The notes beneath the pieces were generated by a model. That model did no database searches. It worked only from the letters and a program-made list of their open reading frames with translations, and was not told where the DNA came from. The translations under genes were made by a program, and so were the position numbers. From Victivallales bacterium (GTDB lineage Bacteria; Verrucomicrobiota; Lentisphaeria; Oligosphaerales; Oligosphaeraceae): a stretch of 64,000 nt of DNA. Location of the stretch: assembly GCA_017548425.1 (NCBI GenBank), contig JAFZAB010000091.1, forward strand, positions 1 through 64,000, read 5' to 3'. Shown here one piece after another: positions 54,678 to 64,000 of this stretch (its first letter is position 1; every line of letters starts with the position of its first letter).

Positions 54678-55799
54678 ATGCCAATGTCCAACGATTCATC
54701 ATCGCCACAAGAAACGAATTACTATGAAGAATCAACGCAGATGGAAGGGATGTATTTCTATCCAGATTCTGTCATCGTGCATGATTTTTGGGGAGCAAAA
54801 GCTTTTGTGGTTCTGATTTTCGGTATTTTACTCTACATTTCTCTTTTTGTGAGAGAGGTTATTCTTATTATTATCTTTGGCATTATAGAAGTTGTTTATT
54901 TGTACAGCCTCTTCCGCTCACTCGTCACCATACTGAATCCTATTGAATTCGACATACTCAACGGAACACTCTACCCCGAAGGATACTCACATGAGGAATC
55001 CGCCGTCCTGATAAAGGAGATTGACTATTTGCAAATTCTTGGAATAGAGAAGAATCATGTATTTTACCACGAACTGAACGCCGTCCTGAAAGATGGCAAA
55101 CGCCTCCATATCATAGACTACAGCACATATTCCAAGTGTGCTGCAGATGCCCAAAAGCTTGCCAAACATCTCACGCTTCCTTTGAAAGATGAACATGGCG
55201 AACTGTTCATGGGTTTGCCAGGAAAACACAAAGGACCGCTTAGTTCTGGCGGCGAATATTATCAAGATACCTATCTTGTCTTCAAAGAAGATTCCATCAG
55301 CTTGCGTGCAACGTTGGATTTCTTTTTGTTATATATACTCCTCATGTTGGGAGGCTTATTATTTATTGGCATCGGTCTTTTCAAATTTGATTCCTTTGGC
55401 TGGCATGCAATCATTGCAATCATAATAGGCGTTTTCATGTGCATGTTTTCCCTGTTCATTTGCTACAGTATTTGGAAAAAGCAAACCGCCCCCTTCTTTG
55501 ACATGCTTGATGGCATGTTCTACCCAAATCGCTTCAACCGAGATAGTTTCGGCATTTCGCTTAAGCAACTGGATCATCTGGAAATCCTGACAAAACGTGT
55601 ATCAGGAGACAAAAAAATCTACTACCCACAAGAACTGAATGTTGTCCTGAAAGACGGTTCCCGCTACAATATTTTGAATCATGCAGACAAGGAATGCCTG
55701 TTGGCGGACGCCTATGCGCTTGCCAACAGGCTCTCCCTGCCGCTTGTGAACGCCCATGACGGCAAAACCATTCCAATCCCACCAACCGATAACCGTTAA
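54678..55799 (+). CDS. paralogous two-unit membrane protein lacking DUF3592
   Basis: 373 residues. Same two-unit plan as the upstream gene: helix pairs (about 36-75 and 213-260), each followed by a block like EIDYLQILG...YHELNAVLKDGKRLHIID and QLDHLEILT...PQELNVVLKDGSRYNIL. The DUF3592 end is absent. Base composition looks richer in A+T than the preceding gene in the membrane parts. Spacing of 31 bases suggests one operon. Function unknown. The unit could be a membrane-bound sensor of the PH-like or bacterial PH-domain kind, but this is a guess. Confidence 0.62.
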   Translation: MPMSNDSSSPQETNYYEESTQMEGMYFYPDSVIVHDFWGAKAFVVLIFGILLYISLFVREVILIIIFGIIEVVYLYSLFRSLVTILNPIEFDILNGTLYPEGYSHEESAVLIKEIDYLQILGIEKNHVFYHELNAVLKDGKRLHIIDYSTYSKCAADAQKLAKHLTLPLKDEHGELFMGLPGKHKGPLSSGGEYYQDTYLVFKEDSISLRATLDFFLLYILLMLGGLLFIGIGLFKFDSFGWHAIIAIIIGVFMCMFSLFICYSIWKKQTAPFFDMLDGMFYPNRFNRDSFGISLKQLDHLEILTKRVSGDKKIYYPQELNVVLKDGSRYNILNHADKECLLADAYALANRLSLPLVNAHDGKTIPIPPTDNR

Positions 55800-55810
55800 A
55801 AATCCTTGTC

Positions 55811-56015
55811 AGCCTCGAAGAGGCGTCATCCGAGAAACCCCAGGCGAAGCCTGGGGGATAGACAGTCCTCTGGCCTACAGCCTCGAAGAGGCTGAATGTG
55901 AGAATGTTGCAGATCAAGCCGTTTCACATTCGGCCTCTTCGAGGCCGCATTCCTGCGCCACATTCCCCCCCCAGACTTCGTCTGGGGTTACTCACATTAA
56001 GCCCTTTCAGGGCTG
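55811..56015. repeat. BIME-like palindromic complex, copy 2
   Basis: Same plan as 16581-16782. AGCCTCGAAGAGGC; CCCCAGGC-gaa-GCCTGGGG (55838-55856); AGCCTCGAAGAGGCT with GAATGTGAGA; the inverted TTTCACATTC with GGCCTCTTCGAGGCC; CCCCAGAC-ttc-GTCTGGGG; TTACTCACATTAAGCCCTTTCAGGGCT. It lies between convergent genes, where it may end both transcripts. Confidence 0.78.
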
Positions 56016-56027
56016 ATCATGGTACCA

Positions 56028-59000
56028 TTACCGATAAATCCAATAAGCGCAGCCGATTTGCAAGTCTTCCTTCTCAACTTGAACAAATCGTCCATTCCGC
56101 CATCCCCAGATGACGATGGCGGACGACATCCAGTTTGAATCCTCCGTCATTCCCACAAAATTCCATCCGGACTGCAACTGCGGCTGTTGGATTGTTTGTT
56201 CCTTATCCTGTACCAGTTCAATCGTTTGCGATTGCCGACTGAATATCCAGTATCCGACGCCCACCTTTACGTCCGCTTCTTTACCGCACATGACAAATGC
56301 ATGATGCTCGATATCCTGCATGATCGGTCTGAGTTCCAAGAACTTATGGACGCCGTCAGGCTTGGCGGCCAGCGGTTTGGTCACCGTCACCATATTCCAG
56401 CCCGGACGCAGTTCCAGAATCTGTGTCGGTTGCGGCAAGCCCTTCAGCGTAAGTAATTTGGACGCCGTCTTCGCCACATCCCCATAGGTGTAATTGGCGG
56501 TCAGCGTCACCGACTGGTCATCGTCCGTCGTATTCTTGTTCGTCACGTTGCCGACGGCGTCGATGGAAGCGTAATCCGTGGCGGAAAGCGTCCATTCCGG
56601 CGTCACGACGGCCGTCTCGCCGTCGCTCCATGTCGCCGTGCAGACAAACGTCTGCGATTGTTCATTGGGAATCACCGTTTCCCCTTCCACCGCAATGGCT
56701 TCCAGCGTCCGTTTTGCGAGCGTGATCACTTTCGTCGCTTTCTTCGCCACGCCATCGAAGGTATAGGAAGCGGTCAATGTCACGGTCTGGTCGTCAGCCG
56801 TCATATTTTGGTTGGTCATGTTTCCATCCGCGTCAACGGAAGCATAATCGTTGGGGGAAAGCGTCCATACAGGCGAAACAGGCGTCGGATCACCGACGTT
56901 CCAAGTCGCCATGCAGACGTAGGTTGCGGAACCGCCGCTGGCGATTTCCACCACGCCATCGATGGCGATCTCCTTCAGCGTCCGCTTCGCAAGCGTGATG
57001 TCTTTCTCTGACGTCAGCGTCTTGTCGCCGAATGTGTAGTTCGCTATGAGCGTCACCGTCTGGACCGCTTCCGTCATGTTCTGGTTCGTCACTTTACCCG
57101 TCGCGTTGACGGATGCGTAATCCGTTGAGGACAGGCTCCATACGGGCGTGATGACAGACGTCGTCGCGTCGCTCCATGTCGCGATGCAGGAATAGGATGC
57201 CGTCGAACCGGCGGCTATGCTCGACTTGCCGTTGACGGCGATGGATTCAATCGTCTTGTTCGTCAACGCAATCGTCTTTTCGGCCGTCTTCGTCACGCCG
57301 CCGTATGTATAGCTTGCGTTCAGCGTCACCGTCTGATCCTTTCCAGAAGCGTTTTGGTTCGAGACTTTTCCGTTCGCGTCAACGGAGGCGTACATCGTGG
57401 AGGAAAGACTCCACACAGCCGCCACGACAGACGTCGTGCCGTCGTTCCAAGTCGCCGTGCATGAATAGGTTGCCGTCTTGTTGTTGGCGATGGCCGCAGG
57501 GCCATCGATGGCGATGTCCACCAGCGTCCGTTTCGCAAGCAGAATGGTCACGGAAGCCGTCCGCGTCACGCCTGCGAATGTGCAGGAAGCGGTCAATTTC
57601 ACCGTCTGATCAGTGTCCGTTTTGTTCAAATTCGTCACTTTGCCTGTCGCATCGACGGCGGCGTATTCCGTGGAGGAAAGGCCCCACGTCGGTTCCACGG
57701 GAACCGTTGCGCCATCGCTCCATGTTGGCGTAACGGTATATACGGCGGAGCCGCCATTCGGTATCGCCTCATCGCCGGCGACGGTGATCGACAGCAATGT
57801 CCGCTTCGTCAGACGGATGCTCTTGGAGGCCGTCTTCGTCACGTCACCATATACGAACGTCGCGGTAATCGTCACCGTCTGATCCGTATCTGTCGTGTTG
57901 CGGTTGGACACTTTGCCGTTGGCGTCCAATGCGGCGTATTCCGTGGAGGAAATGCTCCATACGGCCTCGACTTCCGACATCGTGTTGTCGCTCCAAGTCG
58001 CGACGCAGGAATAACTTGCAGACTCATTATTGGGAATCACGGCGTCACCGTTGACGGCGATGACTCTCAATGTCCGCTTCACCATCGTGATCGCCTTCGT
58101 CGCCGTCTTCGCCACGCCGCCAGACGCGAAATCCGCCACCAGCGTCACCGTCTGGTTTTCAGCCGTCGTGTTCTTGTTCGTCACCCTTCCAGTAGAATCA
58201 AGGGAGGCGTGAAGCGTGGAGGAAAGCGTCCATTTCGGCGTCACCAACGACGTCGTGCCGTCGCTCCATGTCGCCTTGCATTCATAGGCCGATGTGAAGC
58301 CGTTCGATATTGCGCTGTCGCCAGTTACGGAAAGATCCGCCAGCGTCCGCTTCGCCAGCGTAATCTCTTTGGAGACCGTCTTCGTCTCGCCGCCGGACGT
58401 GAAATTCACGGTCAGCGTCACCGTCTGGTCAACCTCCGTCGTGTTCATGTTCTTCACCTTTCCATTTGCGTCAACGGAGGCGTAATCCGTTGAAGAAAGG
58501 CTCCATGACGCATTAACCGCCGTGGTCGCGCCGTCGCTCCATTTCGCCTCGCAAAGATACGCGACGGACTGCCCGCTGCCGATCGCCGCATTACCGGAAA
58601 TGGCGAGTTCCAGCAACAGCCGCTTCGTCAGAACAATGGTTTTGACGCCTGTTTTCGTCACACCTTCGTGCGTATAGGCGGCGTTCAGCGTCACCGTCTG
58701 GTCCACCTCCGTCGTGTTTCGGTTCATCACTTTGCCCGCTATGTCAACCGTGGCGTTCGCCGTCGATGAAAGGCTCCATGTCACGGCCTTTACCTCCGTC
58801 GGTTCGCCGACGCTCCAATTCACCATGCAGACGTAATTTGACGCATCCCCCGCCGCAATCGCGCCTTCGCCTTCAATCGTGATGGACTCAAATGTCCGCT
58901 TCGCAAGCGTGATGGCTTTGGTCGCCGTTTTCGTCACATCTCCCGCCTGGCAGACGGCCGTCAACGTCACCGCCTGGTCTCTGTCTGTCGCGTTCATATT

Positions 59001-62000
59001 CAACACCTTGCCCGCCGCGTCAACGGTGGCGAACGTAGTGGTCGAGATGCTCCATGTCGGCGACACCGTCGTCGTCGCGCCATCGCTCCATGTCGCTGTG
59101 CATTCATATGGCGATGTGACGCCGCTTGAAATCGCGCTATCGCCTGAAATGGAGATGGATACGAGTGAACGATTCGTCAGTGAGATGACTTTGGAAGCCG
59201 TCTGCGTCACACCGTCCGCCGTATAACTGGCGTTCAGCGTCACCGTTTGATCCGTATCCAACGTATTCTTGTTCACCACCTTGCCATCCGCGTCAACGGT
59301 CGCGTATTGCGTGGAGGAAAGGCTCCATGTCGCCGCCACGGGAGACGTTGTGCCATCGCTCCATGTCGCTGTGCAGGAATAAGTTGCCGTTCCGCCATTG
59401 GGAATGATGCTGTTGCCTTCTATCGCGATGGATGACAAATACCGCTTCGCCAACGTAATGGTTTTCGTGGCCGTTTTCGTCACGCCGTCATGCGTGTAAC
59501 GGGCGGTCAGCGTCACCGTCTGGTCGCTGTCCGACGTATTCTTGTTCGTCACCTTGCCTGCCGCATCCACGGAGGCGTATTGCGTGGACGAAAGGCTCCA
59601 TGTGGCCGAAACCGCCGTGGATTCGCCGACGCTCCAAACCGCTGCGCATTCGTAAGTTGCCGATGCGGCGTTGGTGATGGCGGCGTCTCCCGCGATGGCG
59701 ATGTCCGTCAGCGCGCGTTTCGCCAACGTGACGACTCTGCTGGCCGTCATCGTCACGCCGCCGGACGTGTAGCTCGCCGTCAGCGTCACCGTCTGGTCGT
59801 TGTCCGTCGCGTTCTTGTTCGTCAACTTGCCGTCCGTATCGACGGAGGCGTATTGATTGGACGAAAGACTCCACGTCGCTTTCACATCCGTATTCGCGCC
59901 GTCGCTCCACGTCGCCGTGCAACCATACGCCGACGCAGCAGCGGTTGCAACCACATTATCACCTGCAATAGCGATGGATACGAGAAAACGATTCGTCAGC
60001 GTGATGCTCTTGGAAGCCGTCAGCGTCACGCCGCCGGACGTGTAGCTTGCCGTAAGCGTCACCGTTTGAGCCGTTTCCGTCGCGTTTCGGTTCGTCACCT
60101 TGCCCGCCGCATCCACGGAGGCGTGCTGCGTCGATGATAGGCTCCACGACGGTGTCACGGGCATGGCCGCGCCGTCGCTCCATGTCGCCGTGCAGACATA
60201 TGGCGCCGTCTCGCCGCCCGCTATCTCGTTATCGCCTGTAATGGAGATGGATACGAGCGTCCGTTTTATTAATGTAAGGACAATGGAGGCCGTTCTTGTC
60301 ACGTCGCCGGACGTATAATCGGCCGTCAATGTCACCGTCTGGTCTTTCTCCGTCGTATTGCGGTTTGTCACAATTCCGTCCGCATCGACGGATGCGTATT
60401 GCGTGGAGGAAAGGCTCCAGACAGGCGTGACGTCCGCCGTCTCGCCATCGCTCATTGTCGCCGTGCAGACATAGTTTGAAGTGCCTCCGTTGGCGATATT
60501 TGTGTCACCAGAAATGGCGATGGACGCGACACCGCGCTTCGCCAATGCGATGTTTTTCACAGCCGCCTTCGTCACACCGCCGGACGTATAGGTGGCCTCC
60601 AACGCCACCGTCTGTTCAACCTCCTTCGTGTTCTTGTTCGTCACCCTGCCGTTCGAGAGAACGGCGTATTGATTGGATGAAAGACTCCATGTCGGCGTCA
60701 CAGGCGACATCGAGCCGTCGTCCCACGTCGCCATGCAGACGTAGATTTCCGTATCCGCGATGGCGATGTTCGAAGCGCCGTTGATGGCGATGGATACAAG
60801 CTTTTTGCCGACCGCCGGCGTCCAGACGATATCATCCACCCAGCCGCAATCGCTTCCGGCCGCATTCCGGTAGTTCTTGGCGTACGTCCAGACAAGCATG
60901 TGTTCGCCGTCGCCTGTGATGGTAAACGACTTCTGCGCCCAATTCACATTTCCCGAAATCGACGCCCTCTGGACATTGTCGATGGAGAACGAAAGCAAGT
61001 CTTTGTTCTCTTCGGAAGACACTTTCCAATAATAACTTAGCGTTCCACTTCCGTATGCTTTCACCGTCATCGTCGCAACGCCGTAGTCACCCACGGCCCG
61101 CGACTGCATGGCGGACGGCGCGCTCTTGTAGGTTGCCGTCTGGCGGAACCAATCGGTCTCCTCCCCAACCACTTCGATATCATCGCCTTTGATCAAGCCC
61201 TGCAAATCATAGAGATGGCTGAAAACGCATTCCGACGGCTTCATGCCAGCCTTGAACGCACGCACGGCAAGCATCGTATCTTCCGTGACGACAAGTTCTC
61301 CCGTTGGAAACACAGGGCTGGATTCCGTCGGGATGGTCCCGTCCATCGTATAACGGATTTTCGCATCGGACGTTTGGCAGAACGCCGTCACGAGAAAGAT
61401 ATCGGAAAAATACTTTTGTTCGCCGACGTTCAGGATGGGCGTGGCGACCTGCGGCAGAAACGTGTAGGTCTTCGTGACCGTATCGCTGACGGCCACGCCG
61501 TATTTAAACGCACGAGCGGAGATGGTCGTCGTTCTCGTCAGACTGATAGGCTCCTCATAGAGCAAGTCATTGGCAGTAGGAGCTTTGGCATCCAGACGAT
61601 AGCGGATTTCGGCATGCTTGTCGAGAACCGACAATTCGAGAGATTGCGTCGTGCCTTCCGGCAGCAATTCATCCTGCAGGCTGAAATACGGGAGCACCTT
61701 GTCCAGCAAGGCACGCCCTACGGGAATGGTCACAGGCCCGCCATGGGCGCGCAGACGTTCGTTCTGGACGGCCGGATCGATGATGGCGATCCATGGCAAC
61801 GTATTGCCCAAATCATCGACATACGAATCATATTCCGCAGAAGCATCCACATCTGCAAACCACAATTCGTAGTTCGCCAGCAGGTTGGCTTTGACGTCGG
61901 CATCTTCGCACACCGTCTTGCGGAAATAGTTGCAATTACTGTCTGTTTCGCGCCCCGCAAGCAAAAGGATCAGCTTGCCTTTCAGCAAGGCGTTCATCTG

Positions 62001-63809
62001 CGCATCGCTATAGAATGTCTGCCAGACAGACGTGTTTTCCTGCACGCGTAGCAGAACCGTTTTCCGCGCGATGTTTCCCGCCGAATCAACAGCGGTCAGA
62101 TAAAGAATGGCATTGCCGACCAAGTCTTTGGACGGCTTCAGGCTGACGGTGCGATAAGTTCCTGTTCCCGAGACAGATATGGAAGAATCGGACACCATGT
62201 CCGGTCGGCTGCAAGCCACGGAAAGGCTCTTCAATGTATTGTTGGCGGCCACAGTTGTCGTGAAAGGCATCCCTGCAACACTGTTCAGTTCGTCGTCGAT
62301 CATCAGATCAAGCATGGGCGTCGGATTGGTCTTGACAGTGACCGTCACGCCTTCGGAGACTTCCTGCCAATTGCCGTCAATCATCGCCTCCAATGTGTAA
62401 GTGGCTGTGCCAGACTGGCCTGTCACATCATAGCTTCGAGCAGAGCCATCGATGGAGGAACTGACGACGAAGCTATGGTCGCCAGTGATTCTCGTCAGAC
62501 GGAAACCTTCCGCCGTCAGCCGTTTTGGGAAATCCCATGCCAGCGTGAAGGAGGCTGGCTGCTCGACGGACATCGGCTTGAAAACCGCCACGGGACGAGG
62601 CATGATGCCGGTCGTCGCCGTGATGATGACCGTCGAATTGTATCCGTCTGTCAACAAATACCATCCATTATGCGAACCGCCCCAGCCATAGTTCAAATGA
62701 TAGTAGTCAAGACCGCCCATCGTGCCAAGGCCATCGCCTACGAAAGAATGACCTCTATAGCTCAGCGCCGCCGGACGTCCCGCTACCATGTCCCGCCGGA
62801 TTCGTGCATAAAGCGTTTTTTGATCCGTGTAACCGATGTATCCGACGTTGATGTCTCCGTATTCCGCCGTACCCGCATACATCAAGTGATTGGCAAGAAG
62901 CGTCTTGAACTTATAGCTGTAAGCTCCTGTTCCGTTTTGCTCATAGTCCGCTTCTGAATAGACGCCCATCTCCATCATCATTCGAGCGATGGCCCAGTCG
63001 GAGCGGTCGATGGTTCCCCGTGGATAGTAATAATCCTTCAACTTGCTGGAATAACGCCAGTTGTCAATATGGTTGTCCCGCATCAGCTCCCATTCGTAAG
63101 GGAATGAATAGTCCGCCCAGAGTTCGCCTTTCACATCGCCTTCCTTATCACTCCAACTGGCGGTACCTTCTCCTTTGGGCGGCCATTCATGCCATTTCAG
63201 AATCTGCGAAAACGCCGTGGGCACGCATCCTGTGATACCGCGGTTGACATAACTGCCGTTCGTCGGGCAGACATAGTCATAAGGCGCGTATTGGTTCCAA
63301 ATCGTTGTCAGCAAAGGCTGTGTGATAATCGTCGATGGCGTGACGGAATCCGCCCGCGTCCTTCCTAACAGCCCATTCCACCGCGACTGATTTTCCTCCG
63401 CCAGTTTGTTTCCACGCGTTTTCGGCTTGGCCAATTCTTCCTGAAAAATCACGCCCTGACGATTCAACATGGCCGGAAGCGGATGCGCCGCAGGCATGTC
63501 GAACGCGCCGTTTGTGTTGAAGGCGACGACCGGCGGCAATGTATCGTCTGCCGCCATGACCAGATAGCCTGTCGGCAGCAGATCGACCCGCCACAGCGGC
63601 ATGGTCTTCCCTTCGAAATCCGCCATCTGAACGGCCTTTTCCGGAACGGCGTTCGGCAGTTCCGCCTGAAAGACGGCATTGGCTTCGATCCATTTTCGAG
63701 CAGCCAGAAGTATTTCGTTCTCACCGACTTCCGCCGCATGTAAAACAACAAAGGACAAGATGAAAAGGGACACACAGGCCGTCTGAAGAGTTCGTTTGAT
63801 CATGTTCAT
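56028..63809 (-). CDS. giant C10-family (streptopain-like) peptidase with 16 Ig-like repeats
   Basis: 2593 residues, signal peptide to VVLHAAE. A C10 propeptide follows (about 30-150: ARKWIEANAVF ... GYLVMAADDTLPPVVAF), then the peptidase (about 160-400) with catalytic Cys195 (GITGCVPTAFSQIL), His354 (SYRGHSF) and the NYGWGG block (373-378). Next: sandwich domains (400-600), a thioredoxin-like segment (about 600-720), two chitobiase-C-like units (IRYRLDAKAP..., IRYTMDGTIPT...), a jelly-roll ending SDCGWVDDIVW, then sixteen 91-residue Ig-like units (about 1001-2457) and a C-terminal GWNMVTV...GYWIF / GWNFVGM...AYWIYR domain of 136 residues. Likely a surface protease on a long stalk. RBS AGGAAG supports the start; Met3 is an alternative. 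Confidence 0.85.
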   Translation of the reverse strand: MNMIKRTLQTACVSLFILSFVVLHAAEVGENEILLAARKWIEANAVFQAELPNAVPEKAVQMADFEGKTMPLWRVDLLPTGYLVMAADDTLPPVVAFNTNGAFDMPAAHPLPAMLNRQGVIFQEELAKPKTRGNKLAEENQSRWNGLLGRTRADSVTPSTIITQPLLTTIWNQYAPYDYVCPTNGSYVNRGITGCVPTAFSQILKWHEWPPKGEGTASWSDKEGDVKGELWADYSFPYEWELMRDNHIDNWRYSSKLKDYYYPRGTIDRSDWAIARMMMEMGVYSEADYEQNGTGAYSYKFKTLLANHLMYAGTAEYGDINVGYIGYTDQKTLYARIRRDMVAGRPAALSYRGHSFVGDGLGTMGGLDYYHLNYGWGGSHNGWYLLTDGYNSTVIITATTGIMPRPVAVFKPMSVEQPASFTLAWDFPKRLTAEGFRLTRITGDHSFVVSSSIDGSARSYDVTGQSGTATYTLEAMIDGNWQEVSEGVTVTVKTNPTPMLDLMIDDELNSVAGMPFTTTVAANNTLKSLSVACSRPDMVSDSSISVSGTGTYRTVSLKPSKDLVGNAILYLTAVDSAGNIARKTVLLRVQENTSVWQTFYSDAQMNALLKGKLILLLAGRETDSNCNYFRKTVCEDADVKANLLANYELWFADVDASAEYDSYVDDLGNTLPWIAIIDPAVQNERLRAHGGPVTIPVGRALLDKVLPYFSLQDELLPEGTTQSLELSVLDKHAEIRYRLDAKAPTANDLLYEEPISLTRTTTISARAFKYGVAVSDTVTKTYTFLPQVATPILNVGEQKYFSDIFLVTAFCQTSDAKIRYTMDGTIPTESSPVFPTGELVVTEDTMLAVRAFKAGMKPSECVFSHLYDLQGLIKGDDIEVVGEETDWFRQTATYKSAPSAMQSRAVGDYGVATMTVKAYGSGTLSYYWKVSSEENKDLLSFSIDNVQRASISGNVNWAQKSFTITGDGEHMLVWTYAKNYRNAAGSDCGWVDDIVWTPAVGKKLVSIAINGASNIAIADTEIYVCMATWDDGSMSPVTPTWSLSSNQYAVLSNGRVTNKNTKEVEQTVALEATYTSGGVTKAAVKNIALAKRGVASIAISGDTNIANGGTSNYVCTATMSDGETADVTPVWSLSSTQYASVDADGIVTNRNTTEKDQTVTLTADYTSGDVTRTASIVLTLIKRTLVSISITGDNEIAGGETAPYVCTATWSDGAAMPVTPSWSLSSTQHASVDAAGKVTNRNATETAQTVTLTASYTSGGVTLTASKSITLTNRFLVSIAIAGDNVVATAAASAYGCTATWSDGANTDVKATWSLSSNQYASVDTDGKLTNKNATDNDQTVTLTASYTSGGVTMTASRVVTLAKRALTDIAIAGDAAITNAASATYECAAVWSVGESTAVSATWSLSSTQYASVDAAGKVTNKNTSDSDQTVTLTARYTHDGVTKTATKTITLAKRYLSSIAIEGNSIIPNGGTATYSCTATWSDGTTSPVAATWSLSSTQYATVDADGKVVNKNTLDTDQTVTLNASYTADGVTQTASKVISLTNRSLVSISISGDSAISSGVTSPYECTATWSDGATTTVSPTWSISTTTFATVDAAGKVLNMNATDRDQAVTLTAVCQAGDVTKTATKAITLAKRTFESITIEGEGAIAAGDASNYVCMVNWSVGEPTEVKAVTWSLSSTANATVDIAGKVMNRNTTEVDQTVTLNAAYTHEGVTKTGVKTIVLTKRLLLELAISGNAAIGSGQSVAYLCEAKWSDGATTAVNASWSLSSTDYASVDANGKVKNMNTTEVDQTVTLTVNFTSGGETKTVSKEITLAKRTLADLSVTGDSAISNGFTSAYECKATWSDGTTSLVTPKWTLSSTLHASLDSTGRVTNKNTTAENQTVTLVADFASGGVAKTATKAITMVKRTLRVIAVNGDAVIPNNESASYSCVATWSDNTMSEVEAVWSISSTEYAALDANGKVSNRNTTDTDQTVTITATFVYGDVTKTASKSIRLTKRTLLSITVAGDEAIPNGGSAVYTVTPTWSDGATVPVEPTWGLSSTEYAAVDATGKVTNLNKTDTDQTVKLTASCTFAGVTRTASVTILLAKRTLVDIAIDGPAAIANNKTATYSCTATWNDGTTSVVAAVWSLSSTMYASVDANGKVSNQNASGKDQTVTLNASYTYGGVTKTAEKTIALTNKTIESIAVNGKSSIAAGSTASYSCIATWSDATTSVITPVWSLSSTDYASVNATGKVTNQNMTEAVQTVTLIANYTFGDKTLTSEKDITLAKRTLKEIAIDGVVEIASGGSATYVCMATWNVGDPTPVSPVWTLSPNDYASVDADGNMTNQNMTADDQTVTLTASYTFDGVAKKATKVITLAKRTLEAIAVEGETVIPNEQSQTFVCTATWSDGETAVVTPEWTLSATDYASIDAVGNVTNKNTTDDDQSVTLTANYTYGDVAKTASKLLTLKGLPQPTQILELRPGWNMVTVTKPLAAKPDGVHKFLELRPIMQDIEHHAFVMCGKEADVKVGVGYWIFSRQSQTIELVQDKEQTIQQPQLQSGWNFVGMTEDSNWMSSAIVIWGWRNGRFVQVEKEDLQIGCAYWIYR
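56439..60809 (-). repeat. 16 tandem 273-bp units encoding bacterial Ig-like domains
   Basis: The coding sequence consists of sixteen 91-codon units. The consensus begins LVSIAISGD, then YxCTATWSDG, WSLSSTxYASVDAxGKV, TNxNTTxxDQTVTLTASYT, GGVTKTASKxITLAKRT. Units differ at many positions but never in length by much, so they are old and selected, not recent copies. This matches Big_2-type stalks. The high identity of WSLSST and DQTVTLTA blocks should make assembly from short reads hard. Confidence 0.85.
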
Positions 63810-64000
63810 GGAATTCTTCCTATATGTTTATCGTAGGTTGTCTATGATTTTCTTTATAAAATACAACGAAACAACTGTTGAATGTAGTGTGTGTTTGGTT
63901 GATTGCAAATCATTTACAGAAATTAAGCCTTAACCGCTGTCAACTAACTACTAACCACTAACCACTAATCACTAATCACTAACCACTACACCATACCCGA
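63810..64000. repeat. upstream region of the giant peptidase gene with CTAACCA heptamers
   Basis: 63810-63940 is A+T-rich and probably carries the promoter of the minus-strand peptidase gene (no box assigned). CTAACTA, CTAACCA, CTAACCA, CTAATCA, CTAATCA, CTAACCA follow as six 7-bp units at 63944-63985. The same family flanks the 67-bp repeat at 9007-9168. Confidence 0.75.

Overview
The window reads as one continuous chromosomal segment of a free-living, carbohydrate-degrading bacterium of the PVC superphylum. My best guess is a gut-type Lentisphaerota (Victivallales-like) or a close Kiritimatiellota relative. The guess rests on gene content: many secreted glycosidases of odd architecture, a DUF6259 protein, an Hsp70-like protein of the long DUF3731 type, neutral-ceramidase-like proteins, Tat-targeted sugar isomerase and aldo/keto reductase proteins, a C10 peptidase with a 'GWN...YWI' C-terminus, and no SusC/SusD pair. 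No rRNA or tRNA gene, phage, IS element or CRISPR array was seen, and taxonomy cannot be proven from this window.

Layout. (1) 126-11915, minus strand: a cluster of three GH42-like clan-A glycosidase paralogues (two with an extra N-terminal jelly-roll domain), a cytoplasmic GH2 enzyme and a PHP-fold protein. (2) 12549-16487, minus strand: a secreted C39-like cysteine peptidase and ClpB. (3) 17025-29496, plus strand: GH4 alpha-galactosidase, Hsp70-like protein, Nudix hydrolase, DUF6259 protein, alpha/beta-hydrolase, a heparinase II/III-fold lyase, and a zinc-ribbon/CD225 membrane protein. (4) 29507-32715: a DUF2752 membrane protein, a NapH-NapG-like membrane polyferredoxin, and a Tat-exported Fe-S aldo/keto reductase, the last two translationally coupled. 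(5) 32807-46610: a giant GH2-like protein, DMT transporter (minus), sialate O-acetylesterase, SDR, GH13, and a ceramidase-like hydrolase coupled to the GH13. (6) 46681-49772, minus: a GH29/GH42-like barrel protein and an amidohydrolase. (7) 50024-55799, plus: a secreted protein phosphatase with an inserted domain, a Tat-type TIM-barrel epimerase, and two paralogous membrane proteins. (8) 56028-63809, minus: a 2593-residue C10 peptidase with 16 bacterial Ig-like repeats.

How the genes fit together. Most products act on glycans: exported enzymes trim complex polysaccharide or host glycan (GH42-like, GH2-like, GH13, lyase, sialate esterase), and cytoplasmic enzymes finish oligosaccharides (GH2, GH4). 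An exported redox module may reduce or oxidise sugar-derived carbonyls.

The most striking non-coding feature is a dispersed system of short tandem repeats (7-, 8-, 9- and 10-bp units). They sit in at least a dozen intergenic gaps, mainly at transcription-unit boundaries, and are absent from tight operon junctions. A few unit families recur, in both orientations (CATAAGC, GCTTAAA, CTAACCA, CATTAAT, CCAGAACWT, CTAG-phased arrays). Two BIME-like palindromic complexes and several other palindromic elements add to this.
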